Shown here piece after piece: positions 35,842 to 47,331 of a DNA stretch of 64,000 nucleotides. The DNA is taken from the NCBI RefSeq assembly GCF_003206045.1, contig NZ_PZJM01000001.1, positions 62,807 through 126,806 on the forward strand, read 5' to 3'. This DNA is from Salinicola lusitanus (lineage in GTDB: Bacteria; Pseudomonadota; Gammaproteobacteria; Pseudomonadales; Halomonadaceae). The position numbers were made by a program, and so were the translations under genes. Position 1 is the stretch's first letter; each line of letters opens with the position of its first letter. The notes under the pieces were generated by a model. That model ran no database searches and was not told where the DNA came from. It saw only the letters and a list, made by a program, of their open reading frames with translations.

Positions 35842-37098
35842 GTGAAACGACGCTACTCCTCGCACCATGCCTGGCGCCGCGCCCAGAGCATCGACGAACT
35901 CGCCTGGATGGCGCGCCGGCGCCTGCCTGCCTTCGCCTGGGAGTATGTCCACGGCGGCTCGGAAGACGAGATCACCCTGCACGACAACCGCCGCGCCTTC
36001 GCCGCCTGGGGGTGGCAACCGCGAACGCTGGTCGACGTCGAGCAGCGCGACAGCCGCACGCGGCTGCTGGACGCTCCCGCCGAGCTGCCGCTGGCGATCG
36101 CCCCCACCGGCTACAACGGCATGCTGTGGCGGGACGGCGATATCGCGCTGGCCCGGGCGGCCGCCAGTCGCGGCATTCCGTTTACCCTGAGCACGGTCTC
36201 CTGCGCCAGCCTGGAAACCCTCGCCGACGCGGTGCCGGAGGCGCGGCTCTGGTTCCAGCTCTACGTGCTGGATGACGAGGCCGTTCGCAACGACATGCTC
36301 GAGCGGGCGAAGAACGTCGGCGTCGACACGCTGATGGTCACCACGGACACCGTGGTGCTGGGACGTCGCGAATGGGATTCGAGAAGCTACCTCAATCCCC
36401 GGCGCCTGGCGCTGCCCTATCTCGTGGACGCCGCCCTGCATCCGCAGTGGGCCTATCGAGCGCTCTGGCCCCAGGGCCTGCCGACGCTGGGCAACCTGAT
36501 GAAGTATCTGCCCAAGGAACAGCAGAGCGCGGGCAGCGCCGCCGGCTACATCAATCAGCGCATGACCCGCCGGCTGACCTGGGAGGTGTTGGCCGACATT
36601 CGCCAGCGCTGGCCCGGCAAGCTGCTGATCAAGGGAATCCTCAATGCCGAGGACGCACTCGAGGCCAAACGCATCGGCGCCGACGGCGTGGTCGTCACCA
36701 ACCACGGCGGCCGACAGCTCGACGGCGCGCCGGCGACGCTGGATGCGCTGCCCGAGGTCGTCGAGGCGGTGGGAGAGTCGATGCACGTACTGCTCGACAG
36801 CGGCATTCGCCGCGGTAGCGATATCGCCAAGGCCGTGGCGCTGGGCGCCGAGGGCGTGCTCTGCGGCCGCGCCACGCTCTACGGCCTGGCGCTGGGCGGA
36901 GAGGCCGGGGCGGCCCATGCCATCGACCTGCTCAAGGAGCAGTTGCACAACCTGATGGCGCAGCTGGGACGGCCGACGCTCGAGCAGATCGACCGCACCT
37001 GCCTGCGGCGCGCCCCCTATGCCGCTACCCGAGGAGACCTCCCCCGACGCCCGAGCGACGCCCTGCCGGGTGGAGAGACGCCGGGGGACATGCCCTAG
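35842..37098 (+). CDS. FMN-dependent alpha-hydroxy acid oxidase/dehydrogenase (LldD-like)
   Basis: 418 residues with the TIM-barrel features of the lactate/glycolate/mandelate family: AIAPTGYNGMLWRDGD, FQLYVLDD, LLIKGILNAEDA, the catalytic VTNHGGRQLDG and the FMN-phosphate loop LLDSGIRRGSDIAKA. It oxidises an L-2-hydroxyacid and passes electrons to oxygen or the membrane. The GTG at 35842 (GAGAGG upstream) gives the usual family N-terminus; earlier in-frame ATGs would add about 80 unrelated residues. Confidence 0.85.
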   Translation: MKRRYSSHHAWRRAQSIDELAWMARRRLPAFAWEYVHGGSEDEITLHDNRRAFAAWGWQPRTLVDVEQRDSRTRLLDAPAELPLAIAPTGYNGMLWRDGDIALARAAASRGIPFTLSTVSCASLETLADAVPEARLWFQLYVLDDEAVRNDMLERAKNVGVDTLMVTTDTVVLGRREWDSRSYLNPRRLALPYLVDAALHPQWAYRALWPQGLPTLGNLMKYLPKEQQSAGSAAGYINQRMTRRLTWEVLADIRQRWPGKLLIKGILNAEDALEAKRIGADGVVVTNHGGRQLDGAPATLDALPEVVEAVGESMHVLLDSGIRRGSDIAKAVALGAEGVLCGRATLYGLALGGEAGAAHAIDLLKEQLHNLMAQLGRPTLEQIDRTCLRRAPYAATRGDLPRRPSDALPGGETPGDMP

Positions 37099-37628
37099 GC
37101 TCCCAGCCCTTTCGACAGCGAGGGCTGCACGACCTCGATCCAGTAGCCGTCAGGGTCCTTGACGAAGATCACGTTCTTCATCTTGCCCTGGTCCGAGCGC
37201 TTCTTGAATTCGACCCCGTTGGCATCGAACCACTGCTCGGCAGCCGCCAGATCCGGTACCGCGAAGCAGATATGGCCGAAGCCCTGCGGTTCGGCATTGC
37301 CGTCATGATAGGAAAGCTCGGGGTCGTCCTCGCTGCCCCAGTTGTGGGTCAGTTCCAGTACGCCTTTCTGCGAAAAGGTGTAGGCGGTACGCTCGCCCTC
37401 CTCTTCGGGGATGGCGCTGTCGTCGTCGACCCGGGCCAGAAAATAGAGCGTGAACTGCATCTCCGGAAAGTCGAGCTTGCGCAGCAGGCGCATGCCGAAC
37501 ACGCGGGTGTAGAAGGCCAGCGACACCTCCGGATCCTTGGCCCGCAGCATGGTGTGATTGAACACGAAGCCTTGCGTCTCCGCCGGCGCGGCTTGTACGC
37601 CGGGAACCTGGTCTTCGGCAATGGACAT
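37095..37628 (-). CDS. gloA: Lactoylglutathione lyase (glyoxalase I)
   Basis: 177 residues, a VOC-fold metalloenzyme that converts the methylglyoxal-glutathione adduct to S-lactoylglutathione. FNHTMLRAKDPEVSLAFYTRVFGMRLLRK with metal His25, ELTHNWGSEDD, GFGHICFAVPD and DPDGYWIEVVQP are canonical. AGGAGG precedes the ATG. The stop overlaps the end of the convergent gene by 4 bases. Confidence 0.95.
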   Translation of the reverse strand: MSIAEDQVPGVQAAPAETQGFVFNHTMLRAKDPEVSLAFYTRVFGMRLLRKLDFPEMQFTLYFLARVDDDSAIPEEEGERTAYTFSQKGVLELTHNWGSEDDPELSYHDGNAEPQGFGHICFAVPDLAAAEQWFDANGVEFKKRSDQGKMKNVIFVKDPDGYWIEVVQPSLSKGLGA

Positions 37629-37854
37629 GGGATCCTCCTGTGGATTCGGATGACGATATCGACAGACAGCCGAAACGCCGATGGGACACCAGAACAGTGG
37701 GGGCGACTTCTGCCGCTCTCAAGCCTTGCGGTTCCCGCTCCCGGCGAGAAGAGAACCCCGACGACCGCATACCGAAACGCCAGGGCCGGACGACTTTGCA
37801 GCACCGGGCCCCTGCTCTACACTCGGTTGAAACCGGCAGACAGGGCCCGCGGGC

Positions 37855-38424
37855 ATGGCGACAGGCACCACTCCCCACCATTTCTCCCGATTCACCGCGG
37901 CGCGGCAGGCTCCCTCGACCCGATCAAATCGCCAGGCAACGCTCTCCCAGCCGGGCCTGCTGTTCCTCGCCCTGCTCCTGCTGCTGCTCGCCGGTTGCAG
38001 TACCCAGAAGGCGATCGTCACCCGCGACGATGGCCCGGCCATCGACGGCAACAATCTCTCCATCGACCGCATCCTGGTGATGTCCGCCGCCAAGGACGCG
38101 CTCGGCACGCCCTACCAGTGGGGCGGCAGCACACCCCGGGGCTACGACTGCTCGGGGCTGGTACAGATGGCCTACGGCAAGATCGGCATCTCGCTGCCGC
38201 GAACCTCCAACGAGCAGTTCCACGCCCTGAAGGAGATCGACGTCGCCCGTCCCGGCGACCTGCTGTTCTTCGGCTCGGGCAGCCGTGCCACCCATGTCGG
38301 CATCTACATGGGCGACCGCCAGATGATTCATGCGCCCGGTAGCGGCCGCACCGTCAGCGTGTCGTCGCTCGACATCCGCTACTGGCGCCAGCACTACCTG
38401 GGGGCAGCGGCGCCCGCGAACTGA
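37855..38424 (+). CDS. NlpC/P60 family lipoprotein peptidase
   Basis: 189 residues. A lipobox LLLAGC places the lipidated Cys at residue 48, preceded by a long basic N-terminus, so the true start may be later although no better codon is evident. The cysteine peptidase domain has Cys99 (GYDCSG), His147 (ATHVGIYMG) and His159. Such enzymes cleave peptidoglycan stem peptides, as do Spr/MepS-type proteins. Confidence 0.88.
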   Translation: MATGTTPHHFSRFTAARQAPSTRSNRQATLSQPGLLFLALLLLLLAGCSTQKAIVTRDDGPAIDGNNLSIDRILVMSAAKDALGTPYQWGGSTPRGYDCSGLVQMAYGKIGISLPRTSNEQFHALKEIDVARPGDLLFFGSGSRATHVGIYMGDRQMIHAPGSGRTVSVSSLDIRYWRQHYLGAAAPAN

Positions 38425-38638
38425 AATCGTGCCCGAAGGTTCAGCCACCAAAACCGCACGGCGCCCTTGAGATATCGGGCGCTGGCTACCACGTTGTAGG
38501 AACGTCACGGACATATCGTGCGAGCGCGGGCATGTCGTTATCGCTATCGATTGTTTCACAGCACTGCCCGGGCTCGTCATGATGGAGTTCCGACCCCAGG
38601 CTTCGGAAGGAAGCCGTCAACGGCAACAGGAGAAAGTC

Positions 38639-39274
38639 ATGGCGTTACAACTCGGCGATACCGCCCCGGATTTCACCCAGGAGAGCACCGAAGGGCCGAT
38701 CTCGTTCCACCAGTGGGCCGGCGACAACTGGGTCATCCTGTTCTCCCACCCGGCCGACTTCACGCCGGTGTGCACCACCGAACTCGGCGAGGTCTCGCGC
38801 CTCAAGCCGGAGTTCGAGCGTCGCAACACCAAGGCGATCGGCCTCTCGGTCGACCCGCTGGACGACCACCAGCGCTGGGTCGGCGACATCGAGGAAACCC
38901 AGGGCTGCGGGCTCAACTTCCCGCTGCTGGCCGACGCCGACCGCTCGGTGAGCGAGGCCTACGGCATGATCCATCCCAACGCCAGCGGCACCAACACCGT
39001 GCGTTCGGTATTCATCATCGATCCGGCCAAGAAAGTACGCCTGACCATCACCTATCCGCCCAGCACCGGGCGTAACTTCGCCGAGATCCTGCGCGTGCTC
39101 GACAGCCTGCAGCTGACCGACGGCTACAAGGTCGCCACCCCGGTCAACTGGCAGGATGGCGACGACGTGATCATCGTGCCGTCGATCGACAACGAGAAAG
39201 CCAAGGAGCTGTTCCCCAACGGCTGGGACGAGAAAAAGCCCTACCTGCGCGTGACCAAGCAGCCGAACAAGTAA
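38639..39274 (+). CDS. Peroxiredoxin (Prx6/1-Cys type)
   Basis: 211 residues. The peroxidatic motif HPADFTPVCTTELG places Cys45. A long C-terminal domain (NWQDGDDVIIVPSI, KKPYLRVTKQP) is typical of Prx6-type enzymes that reduce hydrogen and organic peroxides. Another Cys (about residue 90) is not at the usual resolving position. CAGGAG precedes ATG 38639. A strong terminator follows. Confidence 0.93.
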   Translation: MALQLGDTAPDFTQESTEGPISFHQWAGDNWVILFSHPADFTPVCTTELGEVSRLKPEFERRNTKAIGLSVDPLDDHQRWVGDIEETQGCGLNFPLLADADRSVSEAYGMIHPNASGTNTVRSVFIIDPAKKVRLTITYPPSTGRNFAEILRVLDSLQLTDGYKVATPVNWQDGDDVIIVPSIDNEKAKELFPNGWDEKKPYLRVTKQPNK

Positions 39275-39300
39275 GCCGGCTGCCAGGTAGCAGAGGAAAA

Positions 39301-39331
39301 AGCCCGCGCTCGATGAGCGCGGGCTTTTTTT
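39301..39331 (+). terminator. Strong terminator after the peroxiredoxin gene
   Basis: 11-bp stem AGCCCGCGCTC / GAGCGCGGGCT, 3-base loop, then seven T residues. A-rich on the left, so it may also serve the minus strand. Confidence 0.9.
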
Positions 39332-39478
39332 GGCTCCCGAGAACGCCTGCGCCGAACAGCAGCCGGGAGGCCACGCCGGCGGCCGGGAGCCCAGCCTCGA
39401 CTCGCGGCGCCAGGCAAGTCCCGGCGTGGGGCGTCGGTACCAGTAAAAGCGTCGCTCCCCGGATCAAATGGCAGCGGT

Positions 39479-40684
39479 TCATGCGCTGACCTGCTCTCCA
39501 TGATAGAAGCGGATGCCGGGTAGCTGGCCGCCCAGCCAGTAGGCGAGTTCCGCCGGCCCGGTCACCTCCCAGGCAACCGCGTCAGCCACCTTGCCCACCT
39601 CGAGCGAGCCGTGGCTGGCGTCGATGCCGAGCGCCCTGGCCGCATTCAGCGTCACGCCGGCCAGGGCCTCCTCCGGTGTCAGGCGGAACAGCGTGCAAGC
39701 GAGGTTCATCATCAGCCGCAGCGACAGCACCGGCGAGGTGCCGGGATTGAGGTCACTAGCCAGCGCCATGGCGACGCCGTGCTCACGAAACGCCTCGATC
39801 GGCGGCAGCTGGGTCTCCCGCAGGGTCAGAAACGCACCGGGGAGCAGCACGGCGGTCGTACCGCTGGCGGCCATGGCCCGTGCATCGTCGGCGTTGGCGT
39901 ACTCGACGTGATCGGCCGACAGCGCGCCGAACTCGGCCGCCAGCTGGCAGCCCCCCAGGTGCGACAGCTGCTCGGCGTGCAGCTTGACCGGCAGACCGAG
40001 CCGGCGAGCCGTCTCGAAGACCCGCCGCATCTGGGCCGGAGAAAACGCTATGCCCTCGCAGAAGCCGTCGACGGCGTCGACCCATCCCTCCGCGGCCAGC
40101 GTCGGCAGCATCGTCTCGCACACCCGTTCGATGTAGTCATCGCTGCGACCGGCGTACTCCGGCGGCAGGGCGTGGGCGGCCAGGCAGGTCGTCTTTACCG
40201 TCACCGGCAGGCGTTTGCCCAGTTCGCGGGCGACCTGCAGCATGCGCCGTTCACTGTCGAGGTCCAGCCCATAGCCGGACTTGATCTCGAGTGTGGTCAC
40301 GCCCTCGGCCAGCAGCACCCGCGCCCGCGCTTCGGCGCTTGCGTAGAGCGTCTCGAAGTCGGTCTCCCGGGTCGCTCTGACACTGCTGACGATACCGCCG
40401 CCCTGACGAGCGATCGTCTCGTAGTCGACGCCCTCCAGACGCTGCTCGAACTCACCGCTGCGGTCCCCCCCGAACACGAGATGGGTGTGGCAGTCGATCA
40501 GCCCCGGCGTCAGCCAGCGACCGCCGAGGTCGTGGATCGCCTCGAAATCCTGCTCGGCCAGATCGTCGGCCTTGCCGATCCAGTCGATCCGTCCATCGGC
40601 AATGACGAGCGCGGCGTCGGTGATGAGGGAGTAGCGGCCCTCGGCCATGGTGATGGCGTGACAGTGGTGCCAGAGCTGGGTCAT
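39479..40684 (-). CDS. hutI: Imidazolonepropionase HutI
   Basis: 401 residues of the amidohydrolase superfamily. [18 protein letters not shown] supplies the metal His pair and the HutI-specific GGDR motif, followed by [16 protein letters not shown] and [10 protein letters not shown]. It hydrolyses imidazolone-5-propionate to N-formimidoyl-glutamate, step three of histidine degradation. Last gene of the hutU-BCCT-hutH-hutI unit, 30 bases after hutH. Confidence 0.95.
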   Translation of the reverse strand: MTQLWHHCHAITMAEGRYSLITDAALVIADGRIDWIGKADDLAEQDFEAIHDLGGRWLTPGLIDCHTHLVFGGDRSGEFEQRLEGVDYETIARQGGGIVSSVRATRETDFETLYASAEARARVLLAEGVTTLEIKSGYGLDLDSERRMLQVARELGKRLPVTVKTTCLAAHALPPEYAGRSDDYIERVCETMLPTLAAEGWVDAVDGFCEGIAFSPAQMRRVFETARRLGLPVKLHAEQLSHLGGCQLAAEFGALSADHVEYANADDARAMAASGTTAVLLPGAFLTLRETQLPPIEAFREHGVAMALASDLNPGTSPVLSLRLMMNLACTLFRLTPEEALAGVTLNAARALGIDASHGSLEVGKVADAVAWEVTGPAELAYWLGGQLPGIRFYHGEQVSA

Positions 40685-40714
40685 GGGCGATTGCCTCCGT
40701 GCGGTCGGAAAAGA

Positions 40715-42274
40715 TCAGGTCAAGGTGAGGGCGCGCGCTTCCGGCGGTGTACTCAGGGTCGCCGCCACGGACTCAGGGATCGCGGCGGAGCGCATCGCCG
40801 AGAAGGCTCGCTCGATATCCCGGGAGAGCGGATGCTCCTCCTCGTAGACGCCGACGAGAGTGCGCAGCCAGCGCCATGCCGCACTGGTGCCGGTGGCGAA
40901 GCGCTCGCTCGGCAGCAGGTCGAAGGCCTGCGCCGCGCACAGCCACTCGATGGCGATGATGCGAAAGGCGTTGTCCAGCGCGACATCCAGCTTCAGCGCG
41001 GCGCTGTCGCCGAGGCTGAGGTGATCCTCCTGCAGGGCGGAGGTCAGGTAGTTGTCGATCACCGCCGGCTGCGCCAGGCGCTTGTTGTCGGCGGCCAGCG
41101 AAGCGGCCGTGTACTGCGCGATCATCAGCCCGGATTTCATCCCGCTCTCCGCCGAGAGAAAGGGCGGCAGGCCACTGTGCAGGCTGCTCACTTCCGGCGT
41201 CACCAGGCGGTAGATGCGCCGCTCGGAGATCGCGCTCCACTCCGCCACCGCCATCGCCAACTGATCGCAGGCCAGGGCGATCGACTCGCCATGCGGGTTG
41301 GCTTGCGAGACGACCCGGTAGCCGTCGCCGCTCTTCAGCAGCAGGGGATTGTCGGTGGCACCGTTGAGCTCACGCTCGATCTGTTGGGCCGCGTGTGCCA
41401 GCTGGTCGCGACAGGCGCCGTGGACCTGCGGGATCGCGCGCAGACTCAGGGCGTCCTGCAGGTGCCCGCCACGGCGCGCGGCGAGCCATGGGCTGTCGTG
41501 CAGCAGCTCCCGCAGGGTGGCGCCACAGATCTGCATCCCGAGCTGCGGCTTGAGGGCGAGGACATCGGCATCGAACGCCGCCAGCTGGCCACCCAGCGCA
41601 TCGAAGCTCATCGCCGCGCCGACGTCCGCCCAGGCGCTCAAGCGATTGGCGCCATCCAGTGCCAGGCAGGCCAACCCGGTCATGGCCGGGGTGCCGTTGA
41701 CCAGACTCAAGCCGTCCTTGGCGCCCAGGGCCACCGGCGGCTTGCCGATCCGCGCCAGTGCTGCCTCGGCGCTCATGACCCGGCCCTCGTGGCGAACCTC
41801 GCCGATGCCGATCATCGCCAGGCCGATATGCGCCATGTGGGTGAGATACCCCACCGACCCCTGCCCCGGTACCACCGGGGTCACCCCGTGGTTGAGAAAG
41901 TCGAGCAGCCGCTCGACGATCTCCGGACTGATCCCCGAATGGCCGTGGCTGTAATTGACCACGGCGGTCGCCATGATGGCGCGGACCTGGTCGTCGCGCA
42001 GGGGGGCGCCGACACAACAGGCGTGGCTCATCAGGGTGTGATAGGAGAGCCGCACCAGCTGATCCGGCGCCAGGCGTACCTGGCAGAGCGCCCCGAGGCC
42101 GGTATTGATGCCGTAATAACGGGTGTCTTCCCGGGCGAACGCCTCCACCGCCTGGCGAGCCTCGCGAACCTTGGCCCAGCGCCCGTCACCGAGCGCCAGC
42201 TGCGCGCCATGGCAGGCCACCTCGACGATGATGCGCCAGGAGAGTGCCCCGTTGCCGAGCGTGACGGTTTTCAT
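40715..42274 (-). CDS. Histidine ammonia-lyase family protein lacking the MIO triad
   Basis: 519 residues of the HAL/PAL fold: YYGINTGLGALC (residues 53-64), LVNGTPAM, NPHGESIALACDQLAMAVAEW and EDHLSL are recognisable. At the cofactor site the usual GSVGASGDLAPLAH is replaced by GSVGYLTHMAHI (residues 139-150), so the Ala-Ser-Gly that cyclises to MIO is missing. The DNA confirms this reading. It may be catalytically different or regulatory, or a second true HutH may be elsewhere. It sits in the hut operon, 4 bases from the BCCT gene. Confidence 0.88.
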   Translation of the reverse strand: MKTVTLGNGALSWRIIVEVACHGAQLALGDGRWAKVREARQAVEAFAREDTRYYGINTGLGALCQVRLAPDQLVRLSYHTLMSHACCVGAPLRDDQVRAIMATAVVNYSHGHSGISPEIVERLLDFLNHGVTPVVPGQGSVGYLTHMAHIGLAMIGIGEVRHEGRVMSAEAALARIGKPPVALGAKDGLSLVNGTPAMTGLACLALDGANRLSAWADVGAAMSFDALGGQLAAFDADVLALKPQLGMQICGATLRELLHDSPWLAARRGGHLQDALSLRAIPQVHGACRDQLAHAAQQIERELNGATDNPLLLKSGDGYRVVSQANPHGESIALACDQLAMAVAEWSAISERRIYRLVTPEVSSLHSGLPPFLSAESGMKSGLMIAQYTAASLAADNKRLAQPAVIDNYLTSALQEDHLSLGDSAALKLDVALDNAFRIIAIEWLCAAQAFDLLPSERFATGTSAAWRWLRTLVGVYEEEHPLSRDIERAFSAMRSAAIPESVAATLSTPPEARALTLT

Positions 42275-42278
42275 CGTC

Positions 42279-43880
42279 TCACCCCTCGCTCGCCGCTGTG
42301 GCGCCGCTGGCCGCGTCCCTGGGCAGCGCCGTGGCGATGGCGCTCTCGCGCCCGTAGATCAGCGCCTTGACGCTCGCGGCGAGGACCAGAACGAACAGGA
42401 AGACCACGAAGAAGCCGCCCGCCGCCGCGAGATACTTGATCCCATCGACGCCCTGCTCGCCACCCCCGAAGGCGACCATGACGAACGCGATGACGCTGAT
42501 CGACACGCCCCACAGGATCTTCTGGAAGGTGGGCGATTCATCCTCAGCGGTCATGCCCCGGGTGCAGATCGTGGCGATGGTCGCCGACATCGAGTCCGCG
42601 GCGGTGGCGAATGACAGGATCAGCGCCAGGATCGTGGCCGGCACCAGCAGCCAGGCGAGCGGCAACTGATGGAGGAAGCCCCACAGGCCGGCCACGGCAC
42701 CGTCCTGCTTGATGATCGCGGCCAGGTCCAGCGTGCCGTCCAATTGCCACTGGATCGCACTGCCGCCCCAGACCGTGAACCAGACGATGCCGAAGATCGC
42801 CGGCAGCAGCCAATTGATCATCAGGAACTCGCGCAGCGTCCGCCCGTAGGAGATGCGCGCCAGGAACAGTCCCATCAATGGGGCGTAGGCGATCCAGATC
42901 GACCAGTCATACATCGTCCACCAGGTCACCAGCGCTTCACCGCCCAGCTCCTTGGTGTCGAACGCCCAGGTGAAGAAGTTGTCGAGCCAGTAGCCCATGC
43001 TGGTGGTGGAGAGATTCAGCATGTAGATCACCGGACCGATGATCAGCAGCAGTGCCAGCATGGCGTAGTAGAGGTAGGCATTCAGCGAGGAGAGATAGCG
43101 AATGCCACGCTTGAGCCCGGAGACCGAGGAGGCGATGAAGATCACCGTGATGATCGCCACCAGTACCAGCCAGGTGGTGGGGCCGACACTCACGCCATAC
43201 TCCCGCGACACCCCCGAGCCGATCAGGGCGACGCCGGCGCCCAGCGACGATGCGAGGCCGAGCGCGATCGCCAGCACCGACACGATATCGATGATGGCGG
43301 TGATCGCCGGACGACGGTGATGATCGCCGATGATCGGCGAGATGGCCGCCGAGATGGAGAAGCGTTGGTGTCGGTTGTAGTGCATGTAGGCGATCATCAT
43401 GCCGACCACGGCATACATCGCGTAGGGAATGAAGCTCCAGTTGTGGAAACTGCGTGCCAGCGCGAAAACCGCCGACTCGCCGCTGCCCGGCGCGAAGGCT
43501 TGCTGGTCGATCTCGCCGTAGACATTGCCCATGTAGATGATGGGTTCATTGACGGCGTAGGTGACCACACCCGTAGCGATACCGCCCGTCAGTGCCATGG
43601 CGAAAGTCGACATCAACGAGAACCTGGGCTTGGCATCCGCGCCACCGAGGCGAATGTTGCCCACCTTGGAACAGAAGACATACCCGACGACGGCTAGAGC
43701 CACCACGGCGACCAGTTGATAGAGCCAGGCAAAGTCGGAGAGCGTCAAATAGAAGATATCCCGCGCGACGTCGATCAGCAGTTCGTTGTCGACCAGGCCG
43801 ATGATCGCGGCGACGGCGACGATCAAGAACGTCGGGATGAATACGCTGAGCTTGAGGCTTCTGGGAGCGGGTTTTGACAT
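42279..43880 (-). CDS. BCCT family transporter in the hut operon
   Basis: 533 residues with about twelve transmembrane helices. It belongs to the betaine/carnitine/choline family of secondary transporters, shown by the hydrophobic pattern and by WTMYDWSIWIAYAPLMGLFLARISYGRT with the conserved Trp-rich segment. BCCT carriers usually import quaternary amines; its place between hutU and hutH suggests uptake of histidine, urocanate or a histidine betaine. That specificity is inference. Confidence 0.88.
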   Translation of the reverse strand: MSKPAPRSLKLSVFIPTFLIVAVAAIIGLVDNELLIDVARDIFYLTLSDFAWLYQLVAVVALAVVGYVFCSKVGNIRLGGADAKPRFSLMSTFAMALTGGIATGVVTYAVNEPIIYMGNVYGEIDQQAFAPGSGESAVFALARSFHNWSFIPYAMYAVVGMMIAYMHYNRHQRFSISAAISPIIGDHHRRPAITAIIDIVSVLAIALGLASSLGAGVALIGSGVSREYGVSVGPTTWLVLVAIITVIFIASSVSGLKRGIRYLSSLNAYLYYAMLALLLIIGPVIYMLNLSTTSMGYWLDNFFTWAFDTKELGGEALVTWWTMYDWSIWIAYAPLMGLFLARISYGRTLREFLMINWLLPAIFGIVWFTVWGGSAIQWQLDGTLDLAAIIKQDGAVAGLWGFLHQLPLAWLLVPATILALILSFATAADSMSATIATICTRGMTAEDESPTFQKILWGVSISVIAFVMVAFGGGEQGVDGIKYLAAAGGFFVVFLFVLVLAASVKALIYGRESAIATALPRDAASGATAASEG

Positions 43881-43988
43881 TTTTATACCCTGACACGAGA
43901 GGCTGTCGGACCGCGTGAAACTACCACGCGGCCCATGTCGTCAATGCGGCCGGGGAGAGCCTCCCCGGCCACTGTCGACGTTCCGGAG

Positions 43989-45656
<1,668 letters not shown>

Positions 45657-45724
45657 GAGAGCTCCAGGCAAGCGATAGGCCACGAGATACGGGTGCCCGC
45701 GGTCGCGGATGGAGTCATTGAATA

Positions 45725-45734
45725 TGTATATACA
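45725..45734. promoter_or_regulatory. HutC box before hutU
   Basis: The palindrome TGTATATACA is in an ATGTATATACATTAA context, 69 bases upstream of the hutU start. The same decamer occurs at 45880 and 50285 and resembles the TGTA-N2-TACA operators of HutC. Confidence 0.75.
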
Positions 45735-45879
45735 TTAAGCTGTCAAACGAAAACGCATCGACCGACCGATTCTCCCCCTCGAGCACCAGAGAATCCCAAA
45801 AAAGGTGCATAAATGGGCCGATCGCACTGAAATGGCGCATGCAGGCCCCGTCTTGAACTGCCACGGCAAGCACGCTATA

Positions 45880-45889
45880 TGTATATACA
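45880..45889. promoter_or_regulatory. HutC box before hutF
   Basis: TGTATATACA 25 bases before the hutF start, within the divergent hutU-hutF promoter region. Close enough to block initiation when bound. Confidence 0.75.
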
Positions 45890-45913
45890 AACCGATACCA
45901 AGGATCGCCCACC

Positions 45914-47284
45914 GTGCCCAGAACCTACTTCGCCGCCGCCGCGCTCCTGCCCGACGGATGGCACCGCGACGTCCGCCTGAGCGTCGACGATCAGGGGATC
46001 ATCGAGGGCGTCACCAGCGACGCCACCGACGAGGGTGCCGAGCGGCTGAAAGGGCCGGTGCTGCCGGGCATGCCGAACCTTCACTCACACGCCTTTCAGC
46101 GCGCCATGGCCGGCCTGACGGAGGTGGGATCGGCGCTGCCCGACAGCTTCTGGAGCTGGCGCGACCACATGTACGCGCTGGTCGACCGGCTGACACCCGA
46201 CGAGGTGGCGATCATCGCCCGCGCGCTCTACGTCGAGATGCTCAAGGGCGGCTATACCCAGGTCAGCGAATTCCACTACCTGCACCACGCCCCGTCCGGG
46301 GCGCCCTACGCGGACCCGCTGGCGATGTCGGAAGCGCTGCTGGAGGCAGCGGCCAGCAGCGGTATCGCCATGACACTGCTGCCGGTGCTCTACGCCCACA
46401 GCGATTTCGGCGGCGCGCCGCCGACCCGGGGCCAGCGGCGCTTTGTTCATGGCGTCGACGCCTATCTGCGCCGGCTGGATGCGCTGCAAGGGCGCTGCCG
46501 GGCCGACTCGCGCCATACGCTCGGCATGGCCCTGCACTCCCTGCGGGCGGTCACTCCCGAGGAGATCGCCGCGGTACTCGCCGCCAACCCGGCCGGCCCA
46601 CGCCACATTCATGTCGCCGAACAGCAGAAGGAGGTCCAGGCCAGCTTGGCCTGGTCCGGCCAGCGACCGGTACGGTGGCTGCTGGACAACGTCGAGATCG
46701 ACGCGCGCTGGTGCCTGATTCATGCCACCCACCTCGATGACGGCGAAATCGACGATCTGGCGGCCAGCGGCGCCGTCGCCGGGCTCTGCCCGACCACCGA
46801 GGCCAATCTCGGCGACGGCCTCTTCCCCGGTGAACGGTATGCCGCCCGCCAGGGCCGCTGGGGTATCGGGTCCGATAGCCATGTCTCCCTGAACGTCGTC
46901 GAGGAGTTGCGGCTGCTGGAGTACGGGCAACGCCTGACAACGCAGCGACGCAACGTGCTGCAGAGTCCACGGCAGCGCAGCGTCGCGGAGTGGCTCTACA
47001 CCCAGGCGGCCGCCGGCGGTGCCCAGGCCTCGGGCCAGCCGATTGGTGCACTGGCCCCCGGCAAGCGCGCCGACTGGATCGTGCTGGATGGCGACGATCC
47101 CTATCTGGCGAGCGCCAGCGACACGTCGCGGATGGGTCGCTGGCTCTTCGCCGGGAGCCAGGCCCAGATCCGCGACGTCATGGTGGCCGGCGTGTGGCAG
47201 ATCGAAGAGGGTCGTCACGCCCGGGATGAAGACAACCGAAGGGAGCTGCGCGACGTCTTGCAGAGACTGCAACGGCGCGACTGA
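45914..47284 (+). CDS. hutF: Formimidoylglutamate deiminase HutF
   Basis: 456 residues, amidohydrolase superfamily. Metal motif MPNLHSHAFQRAMAGL, then QVSEFHYLHH, HIHVAEQQKEVQ and GSDSHVSLNVVEELRLLEYGQRL are diagnostic of HutF. It converts formimidoylglutamate to formylglutamate and ammonia, so the organism uses the two-step route that ends with HutG, absent from this window. Starts with GTG; AAGGA is upstream. Confidence 0.94.
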   Translation: MPRTYFAAAALLPDGWHRDVRLSVDDQGIIEGVTSDATDEGAERLKGPVLPGMPNLHSHAFQRAMAGLTEVGSALPDSFWSWRDHMYALVDRLTPDEVAIIARALYVEMLKGGYTQVSEFHYLHHAPSGAPYADPLAMSEALLEAAASSGIAMTLLPVLYAHSDFGGAPPTRGQRRFVHGVDAYLRRLDALQGRCRADSRHTLGMALHSLRAVTPEEIAAVLAANPAGPRHIHVAEQQKEVQASLAWSGQRPVRWLLDNVEIDARWCLIHATHLDDGEIDDLAASGAVAGLCPTTEANLGDGLFPGERYAARQGRWGIGSDSHVSLNVVEELRLLEYGQRLTTQRRNVLQSPRQRSVAEWLYTQAAAGGAQASGQPIGALAPGKRADWIVLDGDDPYLASASDTSRMGRWLFAGSQAQIRDVMVAGVWQIEEGRHARDEDNRRELRDVLQRLQRRD

Positions 47285-47331
47285 CCGCCACGGCCGACGA
47301 CAACAACCAACAACATTTTCAGGAGCCTCTT

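Noticed and set aside
39611..42370. 919-codon plus-strand ORF across hutI and hutH
   Set aside because: No recognisable domains; it is the antisense of two well-supported hut genes and results from high GC content.
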